Of a stretch of 64,000 nucleotides of DNA, positions 34,583-46,936 are shown one piece after another. The stretch is taken from positions 3,909,665-3,973,664 of the forward strand of contig JAHWDD010000003.1 of the NCBI GenBank assembly GCA_023897205.1. Direction: 5' to 3'. Made by a program: the position numbers and the translations under genes. Source of the DNA: Exophiala sp. HKRS030 (lineage: Eukaryota > Ascomycota > Eurotiomycetes > Chaetothyriales > Herpotrichiellaceae). The notes below the pieces were generated by a model. It was not told where the DNA came from and did not search any database. It saw only the letters and a list, made by a program, of their open reading frames with translations. Positions within the stretch are counted from its first letter, which is position 1. Each line of letters begins with the position of its first letter.

Positions 34583-36539
34583 ATGGTCTACAATGGTCCT
34601 AGCCTAGGCTGTAAGGCTTGTCGAATCCGCCGAGTCAAGGTTGGTTCCCAATGCACCATAATACTACCCCTCCCTCTAATCTGATCATGTCTAGTGTGAC
34701 CAGACCAAGCCTGCTTGCAACAATTGTACTCGGCGGAGACAGGATTGTCCAGGGTACGCAGATGTCTTCGACGGTGCACACAGATCTCAAAATCATATCG
34801 TTATCCGCAGAGCCGAGAAGGTGAGGAACGCGACAAAGAACACCAAAGATGGTTCTTCTGCGGGAAGCAGCCCTGACGAAAGGCTCCAATCTGAATCATC
34901 GTCCAAACCTCGCGCCATTGGCACCCCAGCAGATGGCACTGGCGACTCGGACCAACGCTCTCGGCAGTGCGCTGCGTCTTCATCTTCAGCGACTGTCATT
35001 CCATACATGCCCAGAAAGCCGCTTCAGTGGATAGTCTATTCCGCAGATGACGATGGACAAAGCCCAGAATCCCCTAATTCTAATGATTTTGGGGTCTCTC
35101 CTGAGGCGGCGGCGGTTCACGTTTCTGTCAACCCCTTGTTGAACGATTGGTTGGACACGGCCACCATTCCCTTGTCATTGAAACAAGATCCTTGTGATGC
35201 AGCAGTTGCCTTCTTCTTCCGACATCACGTTGGCAATGCCTCCAATCGCCAGAGTCGAATGGGGTTCAATCATATATGGCAACCAATGTATCACAGATCT
35301 GCGATGGGTTCGGCCTTGAGGACCGCTACTGCCGCAGTTTGTGTCAATATCTCCATGTTGTGGAGCTCCAAAGGATGTGATACTCATCTTCCACGAAGTC
35401 TCTTCTCAGATGCTGTTGCCATCACTCGGAAAACGATGCTGAGTCCAGCATTGAATACAAGCAACGAGCTCCTGATGACCATTTTGGCCTTTGATCTCTA
35501 CGACGATCTTCTCCTGTACTATCGACCTGGCCCAGTCGTGCATGGAGCACATAAAAAAGGCCTCTTGGCCATGGTTAAGCACCGTGGCGCTGTCAATCAT
35601 CAGTCTGAAGTCCATAAGCGGATGCTTGATACTGTGCGTCATTCAGTCCTGGAGCACTACCTATCAAATCGTTTGTCATTCTCTGACGACGAGCTGGAGA
35701 TGTTTCGGCATGCCGCTGCCCGTTCTCTCCCGGTCAATAGCCTAGATCTTGCATCGATGCAATTGGCCAAAGTTCAAGGCCACATGTGGGCCTTTCGAGC
35801 AATCAGACATACAAAGACTCCTAGGGAGAGACGGATTTGCTACGAAGCATTTATTGCCGACGCAATCCACGTGACGCAATTGTTCCTGAGTTGGGATCTG
35901 TTCACCATCAGATCAGAATGGAAAGCATTCTCTGTTCCAAGGAAATCCTTGTTGCCATCAATTGTATCGGCCGGTGTATACGGAGATGAATGTTTTGTTT
36001 GGGAGGAGCTTTCGCTGGGCAACTTATGGAATACTCATGCGGTTCGCAGCATTCAAGCCCTACAGCTCATACGTCAAGCCCTTGCAGATGAGCCAACATT
36101 ACTATTGGATCGACCGTATCGCGAATTGCTCACCAAGACTGATGCCGAGATTCAAAAACACGTTGATGACGTCCTCGCTTCTATACCTTTCCACGTCGGT
36201 GACACGGTGCGAGTTACAAATCCGATAAATTGCGACACGGTCAATTATCCGTTTGCCATTGTCAAGGATGCTGAGACGGGCTTGGATGTCAAGGCTCCGC
36301 ATCCGTTAACAGAGCATGCCGCAAAAGCCACGGCATCGGGAGGGTGGTATTTGTATCCCAAACTGGTGAGTCTCTATCGCTTTGCAGAACCGGAGGATGA
36401 TGCGGTTCCGATTGTGCTACGTAACGGACAGCTGGACTGGATCAAAGGCCAGGTTACAAGACTGCAAAGGCTGTTCATGTACGTTGACCCACCATGGTTC
36501 AAAAGACTCCAAAAGACTCCGGAACAGTCTGCACGATGA
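34583..36539 (+). CDS. Zn2Cys6 transcription factor (Fungal_trans_2-like), two exons
   Basis: Zinc-cluster regulator with the DNA-binding domain at the very N-terminus: C10, C13, C20, C27, C30, C37 (C-x2-C-x6-C-x6-C-x2-C-x6-C), starting MVYNGPSLGCKACRIRRVK. The 55-nt intron at 34640-34694 splits the cluster exactly before C20. Exons are 34583-34639 and 34695-36539, 633 residues. The rest resembles the Fungal_trans_2 region, with PLLNDWLDTA near residue 150 and HGAHKKGLLAMVKHRGAV in the middle. An ORF-only view would start at a GTG at 34821 and miss the whole DNA-binding domain. Its neighbours (RTA1-like and DHA1 transporter) make a drug- or lipid-stress regulator plausible, but this is inference. 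Confidence 0.9.
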
Positions 36540-39500
36540 TCTTCCGCAGCAGATCAATTGCACGCCGTGCTAAGTCGCTGACATCAAGTGCAAGAAGCTG
36601 ATCACTGAGTCCGACGTTCATGCCACCCATACGACCTGGGTCTCATCTTGCATTCTAGCAGCCCGACGGCTTCTCTAATTTGGCCGACAGAATGGCCAGG
36701 TTTATGCGTCCGCCCGTGACAAGGCAGAAGGCTGATCAAAGCGCTCAGAAGACGGAGCAGCGGAGCAAATGCCACCCCGATTTGCTCGATCACAAACCAG
36801 GATGAATCTGGAGGGAAAGACGAAAGATACCTTAAGATCCAGGTGGAGGAGTGACACATTGGGTCGTTGCTATCGGCGATGGCGGCGTGATAGTGGCGTT
36901 TAGAAATCAATCTGTGGCAGACTGTCAGGAAACATAATGCCAAAAAGAGCAAGTTTCACAGTGGCGTGGCGTGGCGGAGTGTCGCCACGAAAGAAATGTG
37001 AAAGTCCGTACGTTTGTCACGGATGTAGGAACATTGTATCCATATATAATCTGTAACACCGTATGCGGTTGAGCAGTAGGTTGTTGCTCAGCAGCAATGG
37101 CGTCGATCGGCTAGACGGGTCAGAAAGTCCAGGGGCATTGGCTACGAATTGACGTGCTTCGACTCTTCGAGGTCCAGCCAGTTGCTAGCCGAGATGATTG
37201 ATTGAAGCTTCTTGAGGTCGGGGAACGGTGGGAATATTGCAATGTTGAGTGTTTGATACATTCCTACACTCTGAATCTTGGACTCACCTGACTTTGTCGC
37301 TCTGACACATCCATGCCACTTAGAATCAGATCGAGATGGATAGTCACGATTGAATCACTGGAAGATCGTGTTTACTCAAGTAGTCCATACTCTGTGGGTA
37401 CTCGGTATCACTATCAGGTACAGAGCTGGCTAGTTAGTTAGTGATTCAACTATTCTTCGAGCTAGGTCGAGGCGAGCACATCGTGCCCATCCTAACTAGG
37501 TAGTTAGTTACTTTGGTCCACTTGTGCTTGGTCGATCAGCCCAAACAGCCACAACGGCCGCCAGGCTGCCACTAAGCAGTAACTCTGTACTGAATATGGA
37601 GTACCGAGATGTTGAACGAGTTAGTAGTAAGCCGGATGCTCGGTATCTGGATCAACTAACGACTTGGGGACACATTCACTACTGGACAGTGCACACGCCT
37701 ATGGAGGACCCTCTCGCTTGCTCGAGACGTGTCATCATTGCAGGGAGTAACGGACTCTACGCGTTATGATAAGTAGTCAGATAGTCTAGATAACGGTGGA
37801 GGAATCAGCAAGTAATATCGATATATCCAAGGAAACTGGATACTGCCAGCCATCAAAACAACAGGAAGGATGAGAAGAGCCAGGGACAATAGCGGTAGCG
37901 TTAAATGATGACCCGGCGCTGCAGTATCTACAGAACACGTCTGGTCCATTATTCATTGGTCAGATATATGCACAGTGACACAAACTCACGTTCGTCGATA
38001 TGTGTATTGAGTAGGTAGAACATACTGGGTCGGTGTTTACGTCACGTAAGTTGTATCTCGCGCTGGATATGCAGCTACCCTGATGTTGCATGGCTCAAGG
38101 CTCGACACTCGAGACTCAAGATACCATTTGAATTCGACAGGAGGGTTCCAACTTGCCAGCTGGACTATAGTACTGTAAGGCACGATCTTTGAAGTTGCTG
38201 ACCTACCCAAATACCCAAGGTCCAAGGATGCCACCGTGATGCCAAGCCAGGCACATTTTCAAATCTCCTCAATCTCGTCGTCAGGCTTTTCCATCTTCGA
38301 ACACCAGCACACCCACTTCTTCTGCCACCAACTAAACGAGTATCCATACAGTCTAAGGAACACAAGCTACATTCTTCACTGCACCAGGTATACCCTAGCA
38401 TCATAAGCGAATTCAGGTAATGGTAGGCGGATTAAGTTTCCGACATTCATCCTGGTACCTTGCAGCAGTCGACCCGTCCGATCGACAGGTGTCAGTCCGA
38501 TCCTGCAAGGGGTCTGATCGAGGCTTTCTTATTAGATCCTCCCGTCCTGGGCATCGGCGAATCATTAGGACAACTCGAGCTTCAAGATACCAATGCCGAC
38601 AAGTCAGAAAGTTACAACGGAAAGTCTGGTTGATCAAATTTCCATTACTTCCCTTCCCTCCTCTCCTCTCCCTTCCCTACCCTCGCCCCGTGGTCCATCC
38701 CGCCAGGCTAGACCTCTCACGAGCTCTTTATCCACTGATCAAGCTGCCACCAAAGTCCAACGTCGAGAGTTTACTGTTGATGTCAACGACTCAATTACTA
38801 CGAAACACGCCGGTTCAAACTCTCCTGTTGCTAGTTGCAACGGCCAATTGTACTTTCGGTACCTCCATGCAGCTTGACTAGCATTCGTCTTCTCTTCGTT
38901 CTTCACCACTCAAGCCTGATCCCTGAGTTCCTGGCTCCTGAGACTTTGAACTCCAGGGTCTTAGGGTTTTCTCGTGTTTCTTCTACGCCCCACAGAGGAA
39001 GATATATCATGGCTGAGGGCGTGAACCCGTAATTAGTCCTTCTTCACGTCAAGTTCCGACCATCTGGACTGGGCCATCCACTCCACCATTGTGGAGCTTT
39101 GAGAAGAAGTCGAATAAAAGCTCGACCGAAGCCCTGTCAGGCTGTTGGCCTCGCACCCTGGACACCCTGGGCTCCATGTGTCCATGATTCTTCAGCATGG
39201 AGGCGCATTGGCGAGGATGCTTCCCCGGTAGAACTGCAAGCAGGTGGAACTGCATCATCGGACAGCGCCAGTCAACCGATGGGTCTAGTTCATGCGTAGC
39301 CTCACTCCTGGAGTCCTGGCTGGACGGGGGGAAACGGCTTTGGTACTGTTAACTTTTTTCACTCTTTTTGTAACTCGTTGCACCTGCCTTGCAACTTGCA
39401 CGTCGTCCCGTCAGAGAGTCCGAAGTCGAGTACTCATCAGAAGATGTCGCTAGTCACCTTAGCCTTGACATGTTACACCATCTCAATCAACTAATCACTC

Positions 39501-39787
39501 TTCGAGCTGCCACATTTCCTCGAGCTGCACCGCCTGGGTGGATCACCTCTTTCTCAGATGGAACTGTTTCCTTCTTCCATAAGACACGGACCTCCGGTGC
39601 CATGGAGTACAAGCTTCTGTCCTTGAGATTTGATTCACTTCTCTTTGACCTTCTTTGCTGGTTTGTGTAACTTCGACCTTTTCCTCTACACGTGGCACAG
39701 ACAATTTGCTAACAAACAAACATTTCTCCTTGACTTTGTACGTCAGCACATCAATCCTAATCGATCTCCTAACCAACACCATCAGGA
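36540..39787. other. Long intergenic region upstream of the RGS-LOV gene
   Basis: A 3.2 kb stretch with no supportable gene. GTTA words recur at about 37430-37510. A strongly CT-rich tract at about 38640-38700 looks like a fungal transcription-start region, so the RGS-LOV mRNA may have a leader of about 1 kb with several short upstream frames (for example ATG at 39009 followed by seven codons). A possible intron (GTACGT...CATCAG, 39739-39785) ends just before the first recognisable RGS-LOV coding sequence. Confidence 0.5.
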
Positions 39788-41912
39788 CCCAGCGATCGAA
39801 ACTCAATCTGGCATCCGTGCGCTGAACTGGATACAGAAGTACATCAATACGTCGCAGTGCAGCGACTGGGCAATATCGAGCCCGTGGTCCTGTCCCGAGC
39901 CGAGGCCATTCTGACAGTCGTCGAGAATGACTTTAGCATTCAATTGAACATACGCACTGATCACCTATCTGGGCTTGCTCAAAGTCAATCTTTCAGTTCA
40001 CGACCGCTAAAAGAAGGACGGCATGGAACCACCTCTTGTTCCACGGAGTCGGACTCGACTGATGCGCGACTTTACATCCGATTCAACGACCATGACCACA
40101 CCCAAGAAAGGACGTCCACAAGGGCTCGATATAGACTTGTCCCCCAAACGTCTCCCAAAAGTAGAATGAGCCAAGAAGTGAGATCAGCATCGCGCATGTA
40201 CGACGATGGCCAACACGAGCCATCAATCGATCGCACAACAGAAAGCCCTACCCCAAGTGACCACACCGAGACGAATGGCCGAGGGGTGGAATCGCGAGTG
40301 AGCCATGTCAATGGCATCGAGGATGAGTTTCGCAAACTCGACTTCAACCTTGAATCAATCACTGAAAAGAGCTCGTACGCCCCTCAGTCAGCTCCGTCTC
40401 TCGGGTATCCAACAACACCTCAGTCACATTAGCATGCGCCACGAAGCTGCCAGACTTCTTCGCATCCGAAGTTTTTCAAATCGTGCTACACAACCCAACA
40501 ACATTCCACCAGCTCCTCAAGTTCAGCAGGAGCCGGCTATGTGGTGAAAATCTGGAATTCCTCGAGAAGGTAGATCGGTACAACAACCTACTGAACGAAG
40601 TAGCCAAAAACATGTTTGAAATCCACCGCGACTACATCTCGGTCAACGCGTATAATCAAATCAACATCTCCGAGAACGTGCTGATAAAAGTCAACCGAGA
40701 TCTCAAGGCGGCTCTGGCGACGACGCTGCCGAAACTCGAGTCTGTGTTCAACGACTCGCAACGATCGATCGAACAACTCGTCTCCGACGACATCTACCCG
40801 CGCTTTGTGCGACACCAGGTAACCATGAGCGCAACCAAAGCGCTGGCCAACAACAAGAACAAATACGCCGGGCTCGGCGATTGTTTCGTTCTGACCGACC
40901 CCAGCAAAGCTGACAATCCATCGTCTACGCGACCGACGGCTTCGTCAAAGTGACAGGCTATGCACGCAACGAGATCATCCCGCGCAACTGCCGCTTCCTG
41001 CAGACACGACACACAGATCCCGCAGCCGTGACGCGCCTGCGCAACTCCATTCACGCGCGCCAGGAATCTGTCGAATTGATCCTGAACCAGAAAAAAAACG
41101 GCGAGCCATTCTGGAATCTGTTATACACCACGCCGCTGTTCGACGCCACAGGAAATGTGGTGTTCTTTCTCGGCGGCCAGATCAACTGCTCAACCACCAT
41201 CCACAACATGTCGGACGTGCTGCGCATCCTGGCCATGTCAACCGACACAGACGACGGAGCTGCCGAGAATGTACTGGCGCCAGATCCACAGAAGCAGGTC
41301 TCCCGTACGGGCAAGTTTCTCGCCTCGTTGAGAGGCATAGCTGGTGGTGGCAACCCCGAACAGACTCGGTTGCCAGGCATGGAAGATAGGATCCTCAACA
41401 AGATCGAGACGGAAAAGATGAACTTGCGAAGGCAGATGGACACTTTCTACACTGCGTACTCAAAGGTAAGAGCAGAACCCGAATCGATTCTTTCGTGCAA
41501 TAAGCCCTGTGGTGCGAAAGTATATCATCTTGCGAAAATGTTCTTCCGTTTTGACATAACACAGTTCTTCATCGTTAACATATCGACATTCTACATCTCA
41601 TTCCACTCGGCGGCCATGACGACATTATTGCACCCGACCAAGCCAGGCCTCAACGCCTCCGGCGCGACACCTATCGTAGGCATCGACGTCTTCCGCTTCT
41701 TGTCGCTACACTCGGCGAGCAAGATCAACACTGAATTCAAAACGCGCGTGCGCTCGGCCATGAAGTCGGGCAATGCTATCAGTTTGGATCTGACTTTGTG
41801 CACCAGGCGCTTGATGGGCATGGAGAAGTTTACTTCGCATTGGACACCCTTAAAAGGCGAGTTATCGGAAGTCGCGTGGATTGTCGTGAGTTTGGGAAGT
41901 CGCAATGACTAG
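39788..41912 (+). CDS. RGS-LOV photoreceptor (BcLOV4-type), 5' end unresolved, two apparent frameshifts
   Basis: A fungal regulator joining an RGS domain to a blue-light-sensing LOV domain. The first recognisable coding is ELDTEVHQYVAVQRLGNIEP; no in-frame ATG precedes it, so the true start lies upstream or across an intron. A Ser/Thr-rich linker follows. The RGS domain (about 40443-40860) shows LPDFFASEVFQIVLHNPTTF and RLCGENLEFLEKVDRYNNLL. The LOV core (about 40866-41200) has GLGDCFVLTDPS, IVYATDGFVKVTGYARNE and PRNCRFLQ, with the flavin-adduct cysteine codon at 40989-40991. A C-terminal PAS-like region follows a 99-nt intron (41466-41564). The frame shifts between about 40400 and 40430 (GGG at 40403-40405 the likely site) and at CC 40918-40919; one missing base each restores it. 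Known relatives bind anionic membranes on illumination. Confidence 0.88.
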
Positions 41913-42711
41913 ATTTGTGTCACAGGGAGAGAGTGGTTAGGTCATACTTAGTTGACTCATTGAGACGAACTTCATGTCCTTGGATTTGATATATGGTGTA
42001 GTTGCAACAGGTGTTTATGTTGATGTGGGGATAAAAGAATGCGTCGACCTTTCATATGCCCAGTCGTCGGCAGGATCTTGGCTATTGACTAGTGGGTGGA
42101 CGTCTGTATTAAGAGGGTCGGCCGGTCAATTGATTTTGAGCGAATGGTCCTGGGAGGTCTTTTGCTTTGCTTTGCTCTGCTTTGCTTGGGTTTTCTGATG
42201 ATCGAGCTGTCCCAAATACATCGTAGAAGGCTTCGCGCCTGTCGGTACGTCAATAGGGTTAGCCAATACGGTCCTCTCGTCGTCTGTGGTAATCGTGTTG
42301 GTAGCGGTGCGGTCAATCTCACAGTTCACACAACACGCTGTGAACATGATACTAACATAAGACAAAAAGCACGATTGGCCTCCTTCGCTTATGTGTCATT
42401 GTAGTCCAAAAACACACTAGACCAAAAGTATCCGCCGATGGTAGTGTTGCGAGGCATAGACCAGACCAGGCAATGGAGAATAACCGAAAAGGAGGTAATA
42501 AACAACCATAGCACCGACATGGAACGGCTCCCAGCAGCGACACAGACAAAGCCGATTGGAGTGAACACAAACACACTGATCAAACGGCATCACTTTGTAC
42601 ATGGCCGATGTTCTCACGGATATCAAACCAAAAGTTAGATCCAGAACAGAGTCGAGTAGGAGCCGAAACCGGAGCCAGAACCGCAAAAGCGCAGACTATC
42701 GCGTGCAGTGC
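41913..42711. other. Convergent intergenic region
   Basis: An 800-base interval between the RGS-LOV and CMR1 3' ends. It includes a TTTGC repeat (about 42163-42188). No gene is recognised. Confidence 0.5.
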
Positions 42712-44666
42712 TCACATCCACAAACACAGTTTCCCGGACGCTGTGCCGGCGGCAACCCAGTCTTTGTTCGGGTGGAAGACCGCCACGGCCGGCACGGCGG
42801 TGATGCCTTCGCCGCCGAGTTGCGCCAGTTGTGTGCCGTCAGCCGCGTAGATGTCCACGAACCTGGAGCTAGTCAGGGGAAAGACTGGGGAGATTGAGGA
42901 CTGGGCAATGGGGATTCGTCCAGGGGGACAATTGAGGATGTGTAGGATAGTGCAGAGGAAAAAGAGCAAGGGAGGGGATGGTGTGGGACGAGATGCGACG
43001 AACGGTGGTATGAGGTGTGAAAGGGTGGAAGATCTTACCGGTTCATGTTTCCGACGACCAGTTTCTGGATGTTGTCTTCGGGATAGCGTTGCCAGATTGG
43101 ACGGAGGATGGTGACCCATCGGCCTCTACGTTGAGAGTGTGGGTTAGCGGAAAACACATAAGAGTTTCTCAGGGGTGATTTCCGCCTCGGGTTTTTCTTC
43201 TCATAGGATTTGCCCAACTTACGTCTGATTGTTATGCCTGACGACAACCTCAGGCTTCATGACCTCTTCGTCGAGGGTGGTGCCGACTTTCCACGTCTGC
43301 ATGCTCTCGAGCGCCGACGTGCCTGTCTTGCCACCCACGCCGAACGAGTGGATCTTGATCGTGTCGTCGTAACTGGTCGTGGCGACTTGCCCGCGGTGTT
43401 GAACGCCGCATGGCTGACACTCAATCTCGACTCATGCTCGCCGACCAACGTGGGTAAATTTTTGGTTATTTTTCGTAAATCCCATAATCGCATGAACCGG
43501 TCGAGGGATGCGGTTGCGACGTAATGTGGAGCAACTGGGTTGAGGGAGAAGCCGCCGATTTTCTTCTCCGAGAGCTGGTACAGTTCGACGCTGGATGGCG
43601 GTTGTCGCGTATCGTAGCGGCCGAAGCCACCGTTGAGTGTCGTGAAGTAGAGTGTATTAGGGTCGGATGAGGACATGTCCAGACCTGATATTGGTTCGTC
43701 TTCTTCGCGGTCGTCTGGGCCGTACACTTCGATGGCAACTCCTTTCTGTAAATCGGTGGCCCGTATGGATGAATCATAAGCGGCAGTATAGACAGTCTCG
43801 GGTTTGGATGAGTGAGTGTGAATAGAGGAGATGGTGCGCGCGTGAGGTTTTATGTGAGTGACTTCAAGATCTGGATACTCTACGTCCTCGTCGTTGTCAC
43901 CGTCTCCTTTCTTTGCATCTCCAGCAGGCTTCTGAGATGCGTCGACAATGCCCAGGTTTCCCAACTTATCAGCAGCGAACACTATCGGCTTGGTGGTTGT
44001 CGGGTGGAAAGCCATGGTATATATGCGCTCAGGAGTAATTTTGATCTGGCTGGGATCCCAAGCATCCCACAGCTCTAGTGAACTCATGCGCTCGCGTAAT
44101 TTCTTGAGGTCCTTGTCGGTTGTCGCGTTGACATCTGCGTCATCAAACGTCCGCTCGTAAGGCGTCGCGACACCTTTGAGGATGACATCAGTACCTATCA
44201 GACTCGATCCTTGATTGAAGCTCAAGTCTCCGGTCTGTCTTTGCCGTTTTTGTCGGTCTATTTCCTTTGCCACCTGATACTCTTGCTCTGCCTTCTCCTT
44301 TGCGACTTCACTGTCTGCTTGGATCCCGGCGATTCTCGAGGAAGTACGACGGGGCGTGGTGTCTACCTCTTTCTTGACTCGTTTCGCAGGAGGCTGTTTT
44401 GGTTTGGCTGACCTCTTGGTACCATTTTGACCATTGGTTTTGGATGTGGCAGAATACAGGCCAGCAGATGCGGCTTCTTGAGTTAACTTCTTGAGTAGGG
44501 CATCTCGTTCGGCGATGTTGGCTAATCGCTGCTTTTCGAAATCTGAGGGCTCAATCTTTGGCACAGGTCCCGAGCCATTGCTTGTAGTCAAGTTGCAAGT
44601 TGTACAATACATGGGATCTAGAGCACCGAGTCTGCATAAAGGGTTCAATACTGATGACATTAGCAT
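42712..44666 (-). CDS. CMR1: DNA damage-binding WD40 protein Cmr1/WDR76, three exons, one apparent frameshift
   Basis: Nuclear WD40 protein of the Cmr1/WDR76 family that binds damaged DNA and histones and gathers at quality-control foci under replication stress. Minus-strand exons are 43223-44666, 43039-43125 and 42712-42862; introns are 97 and 176 nt. The N-terminus has [18 protein letters not shown] and a lysine-rich stretch with RRTSSRIAG. The propeller starts near [14 protein letters not shown] and ends [12 protein letters not shown]. The frame breaks at the CCC at 43390-43392. One added G on the coding strand turns an off-family tail into [20 protein letters not shown], typical for the family, and gives 560 codons plus stop. 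The start is uncertain: ATGs at 44666 and 44660 are available, but the first 30 residues look atypical. Confidence 0.9.
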
Positions 44667-45589
44667 AATGATCCACCGAAGAACGCGTCGACGCGTAAAG
44701 TGGTTGAACTACGTTGAGGCATAGATCCGAGATGAAGTAGATTCAACGCCTTGGTCACGTGTTTTTGGTCAATTGGCGGTGCCGTATCGATCTTCTACTA
44801 CAGCAATGCCAGCTTCATTGAAAGGTCGAGGATAGGGATAAAAGTGTACAACAGCTTGTCAGAGAGTGATGAAGCCAGGCTCCACCATATCTCAATTGCG
44901 GCATCTGGTTACCACATATCACAAGTAAGACGACTGTTCGACAGCGAGGTGCCAGGTTTTCCAAAGCACCACCAGAAAGAACCCTGGAAGTTGTATGAAA
45001 TACGCGGCCTGGTCATCGGGCGTTGGCGTCAGGTGCCTCTAGCCTGTAAATCAACCACCAGCCATTAAACAGGGATTGGATCTTGAGCTTCGAACGATTT
45101 GATTAGGCCGCCTCGGGCGTCCGAGCCCCTTAAGAACGAAGCACTTTTCTTGATTTGGAGCCCGTGGCCGTGGCCCTCAAGCGTTTACGTCAGTGACACG
45201 ATACACCATAGCCACAGTCACAGTCACAGTCTCAGCCACGGCCAGCCGCAAGAATCAAGACATTGAAACATAAATCCAGTTCTTCCGACATTGGTAGATC
45301 TTGAAGCCTTGCAATTTCACTTGAACAATCGTGTCTCTACCAGTACTTGACAACTTGACAAATTTCATTTCCCTGGAAACGCAACAAGACCGTGAGTTCT
45401 TCCCTGACAAAACACTGTGCTCGTTAATGTTGACGTATGGCCAGGTTTGGCAACCAAGAGCAGCCTCGACCCTGCATAGCATCGCCTAACCTCAGGTCCA
45501 TTCTGCATACCTAAGCGAACGGCCGAAATCAGCTCCTGCACCGTGCACACCGAGACCGTTCCCTGAACCCTCCGCAATTGGCATTTAAC
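44667..45589. other. Intergenic region
   Basis: No supportable gene. A 105-codon plus-strand frame at 44751-45068 has no recognisable motif. The part next to 44667 is the CMR1 promoter. Confidence 0.5.
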
Positions 45590-45721
45590 ATGCCTCCTTC
45601 ATCCACTTCGTCTACCTCGAGCATCACCAAAGGCATCAAAGGCCCTACCAAGCCATGCATTCCCTGCGACTGCGGTGATTATGAGTGCGATTGCTGCATC
45701 ATACCTTGTACCGTGATGTGA
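45590..45721 (+). CDS. Small Cys-rich ORF, 43 residues
   Basis: A possible small protein. The N-terminal half is Ser/Thr-rich (MPPSSTSSTSSITKG), and the C-terminal half has seven cysteines in 18 residues: C23, C26, C28, C33, C35, C36, C40, including CxC and CDCC. This pattern resembles metallothionein-like or other metal-binding micro-proteins; it has no secretion signal. A CT-rich leader precedes it. It may be spliced to a downstream exon (the frame ends at 45721, with a further short frame to 45894). I do not recognise the family, and chance is possible at this length. Confidence 0.35.
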   Translation: MPPSSTSSTSSITKGIKGPTKPCIPCDCGDYECDCCIIPCTVM

Positions 45722-45919
45722 AAGGCTGGCAGGACCAGATACACAGGTGGAATGGAGCTGCGCAGACAGATATGAAGCAAACTATGGGGTTCTTGGGCAT
45801 TTCTACACGAGGAACGATCTTCAGGGGAATTGGAGGTCATCTTGCAACTGTAATTTACCAACGCGGTCATTCAAGCGCTGAATCGAGCGAATAGCAAGTA
45901 GATGCAATTGGACGCCATA

Positions 45920-46936
45920 CTAAGGCGATTGAACACTTCGACCACTTTGCTGCGGTATTGTCCTCTCAGGGCGCGCCTCTGTCAGGGGATATGTTTGCGC
46001 TTCTTCCTCGGAAAGATCATCGATTGAGAAATCATCCTCCAGCTGTCTCTCGACATCTTTCCCTTTCCTCATCGCCTTCGCGTTAGCATACTCCCATGGA
46101 CTTGGATAAGGCACGTCGCATTTTGGATGTTTGAGGGGCCGGTAATAGCGACGATACGAAAACCAAGCAACAGCCATGCCAAGAATGCTGCCTGCAATGA
46201 CATCGAACACATCGTGTCTGTAGTCTGCCAACCTTGACATCGCAATCAGTGCGGCACCTATCAGTGGTGTAAGAGTGATCAGGACTCTCGCCAGATCGGT
46301 ACGTGGTCGGAAAATATGAAATTGACCAGCGAGGAACAAAGCGAAATATCCCAGCCCAGAGAAAGCCCAACTGCTGTGCCCACTAGGAAAACTTCGCCAT
46401 CCATCCTGTAGAACGTGGTGATTGGTTTCTGTACACACCGTGATCGTGACGAGTTGATGTTCGGGTGTGCCGGGTTGGGGTTTGCAGCGAGCAATTAGAT
46501 CAGGTCGAGGTCGGCCAACGGCGTTTTTGATAATATCGGTTAAAACAGACGTCAAGAATAAACTGATAAATAGACCAAAGATGGTGACATGAGCCTTGTG
46601 GAATCCAGGTCGGAGAGCAAGTGACCACAATATCAAAATCACAAGAGGTCCAATCCCAGCATAAAGGATATTCTCGCCGGCACTGACTCTTTGCACCAGA
46701 GCATGGGGATACTGTTTGGCATGGTCATCCAGGGAGAACATGCGATGGAAAGGCTCAAAAAATTGGACCTAACAAATATCAGCTTGGAGGTTTTGTTGTT
46801 GCTCTTGGTCACTACTGACAAAGATATAGGCGGATACTAGGAGAACAAAACCGACGTAATCAGCAGCATAGGATCTCTGCCAGAATCGTTGAATAGCACC
46901 CCATGCACCTGTAGCCTCGCTCACGGGTGACCTCAT
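45920..46936 (-). CDS. PAP2-family lipid phosphatase (Dpp1-like), two exons
   Basis: Integral-membrane phosphatidate/diacylglycerol-pyrophosphate phosphatase of the PAP2 superfamily. Minus-strand exons are 46820-46936 and 45920-46768; the intron is 51 nt with donor GTCAGT; 966 nt, 321 residues. The three catalytic motifs are intact: KNAVGRPRP (about 120-128), PSGHS (167-171) and SRLADYRHDVFD (about 217-228, nucleophile-relay His at 224). Six helices alternate as in yeast Dpp1. The tail is acidic and probably cytosolic. MRSPVSEATG is chosen as the start; an upstream in-frame ATG at 46957 is possible. It dephosphorylates lipid phosphates in vacuole or ER membranes in relatives. Confidence 0.9.

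Noticed and set aside
44751..45068. 105-codon plus-strand frame next to CMR1
   Set aside because: No motif, no intron signals and no conserved feature that I recognise; length is within chance expectation.
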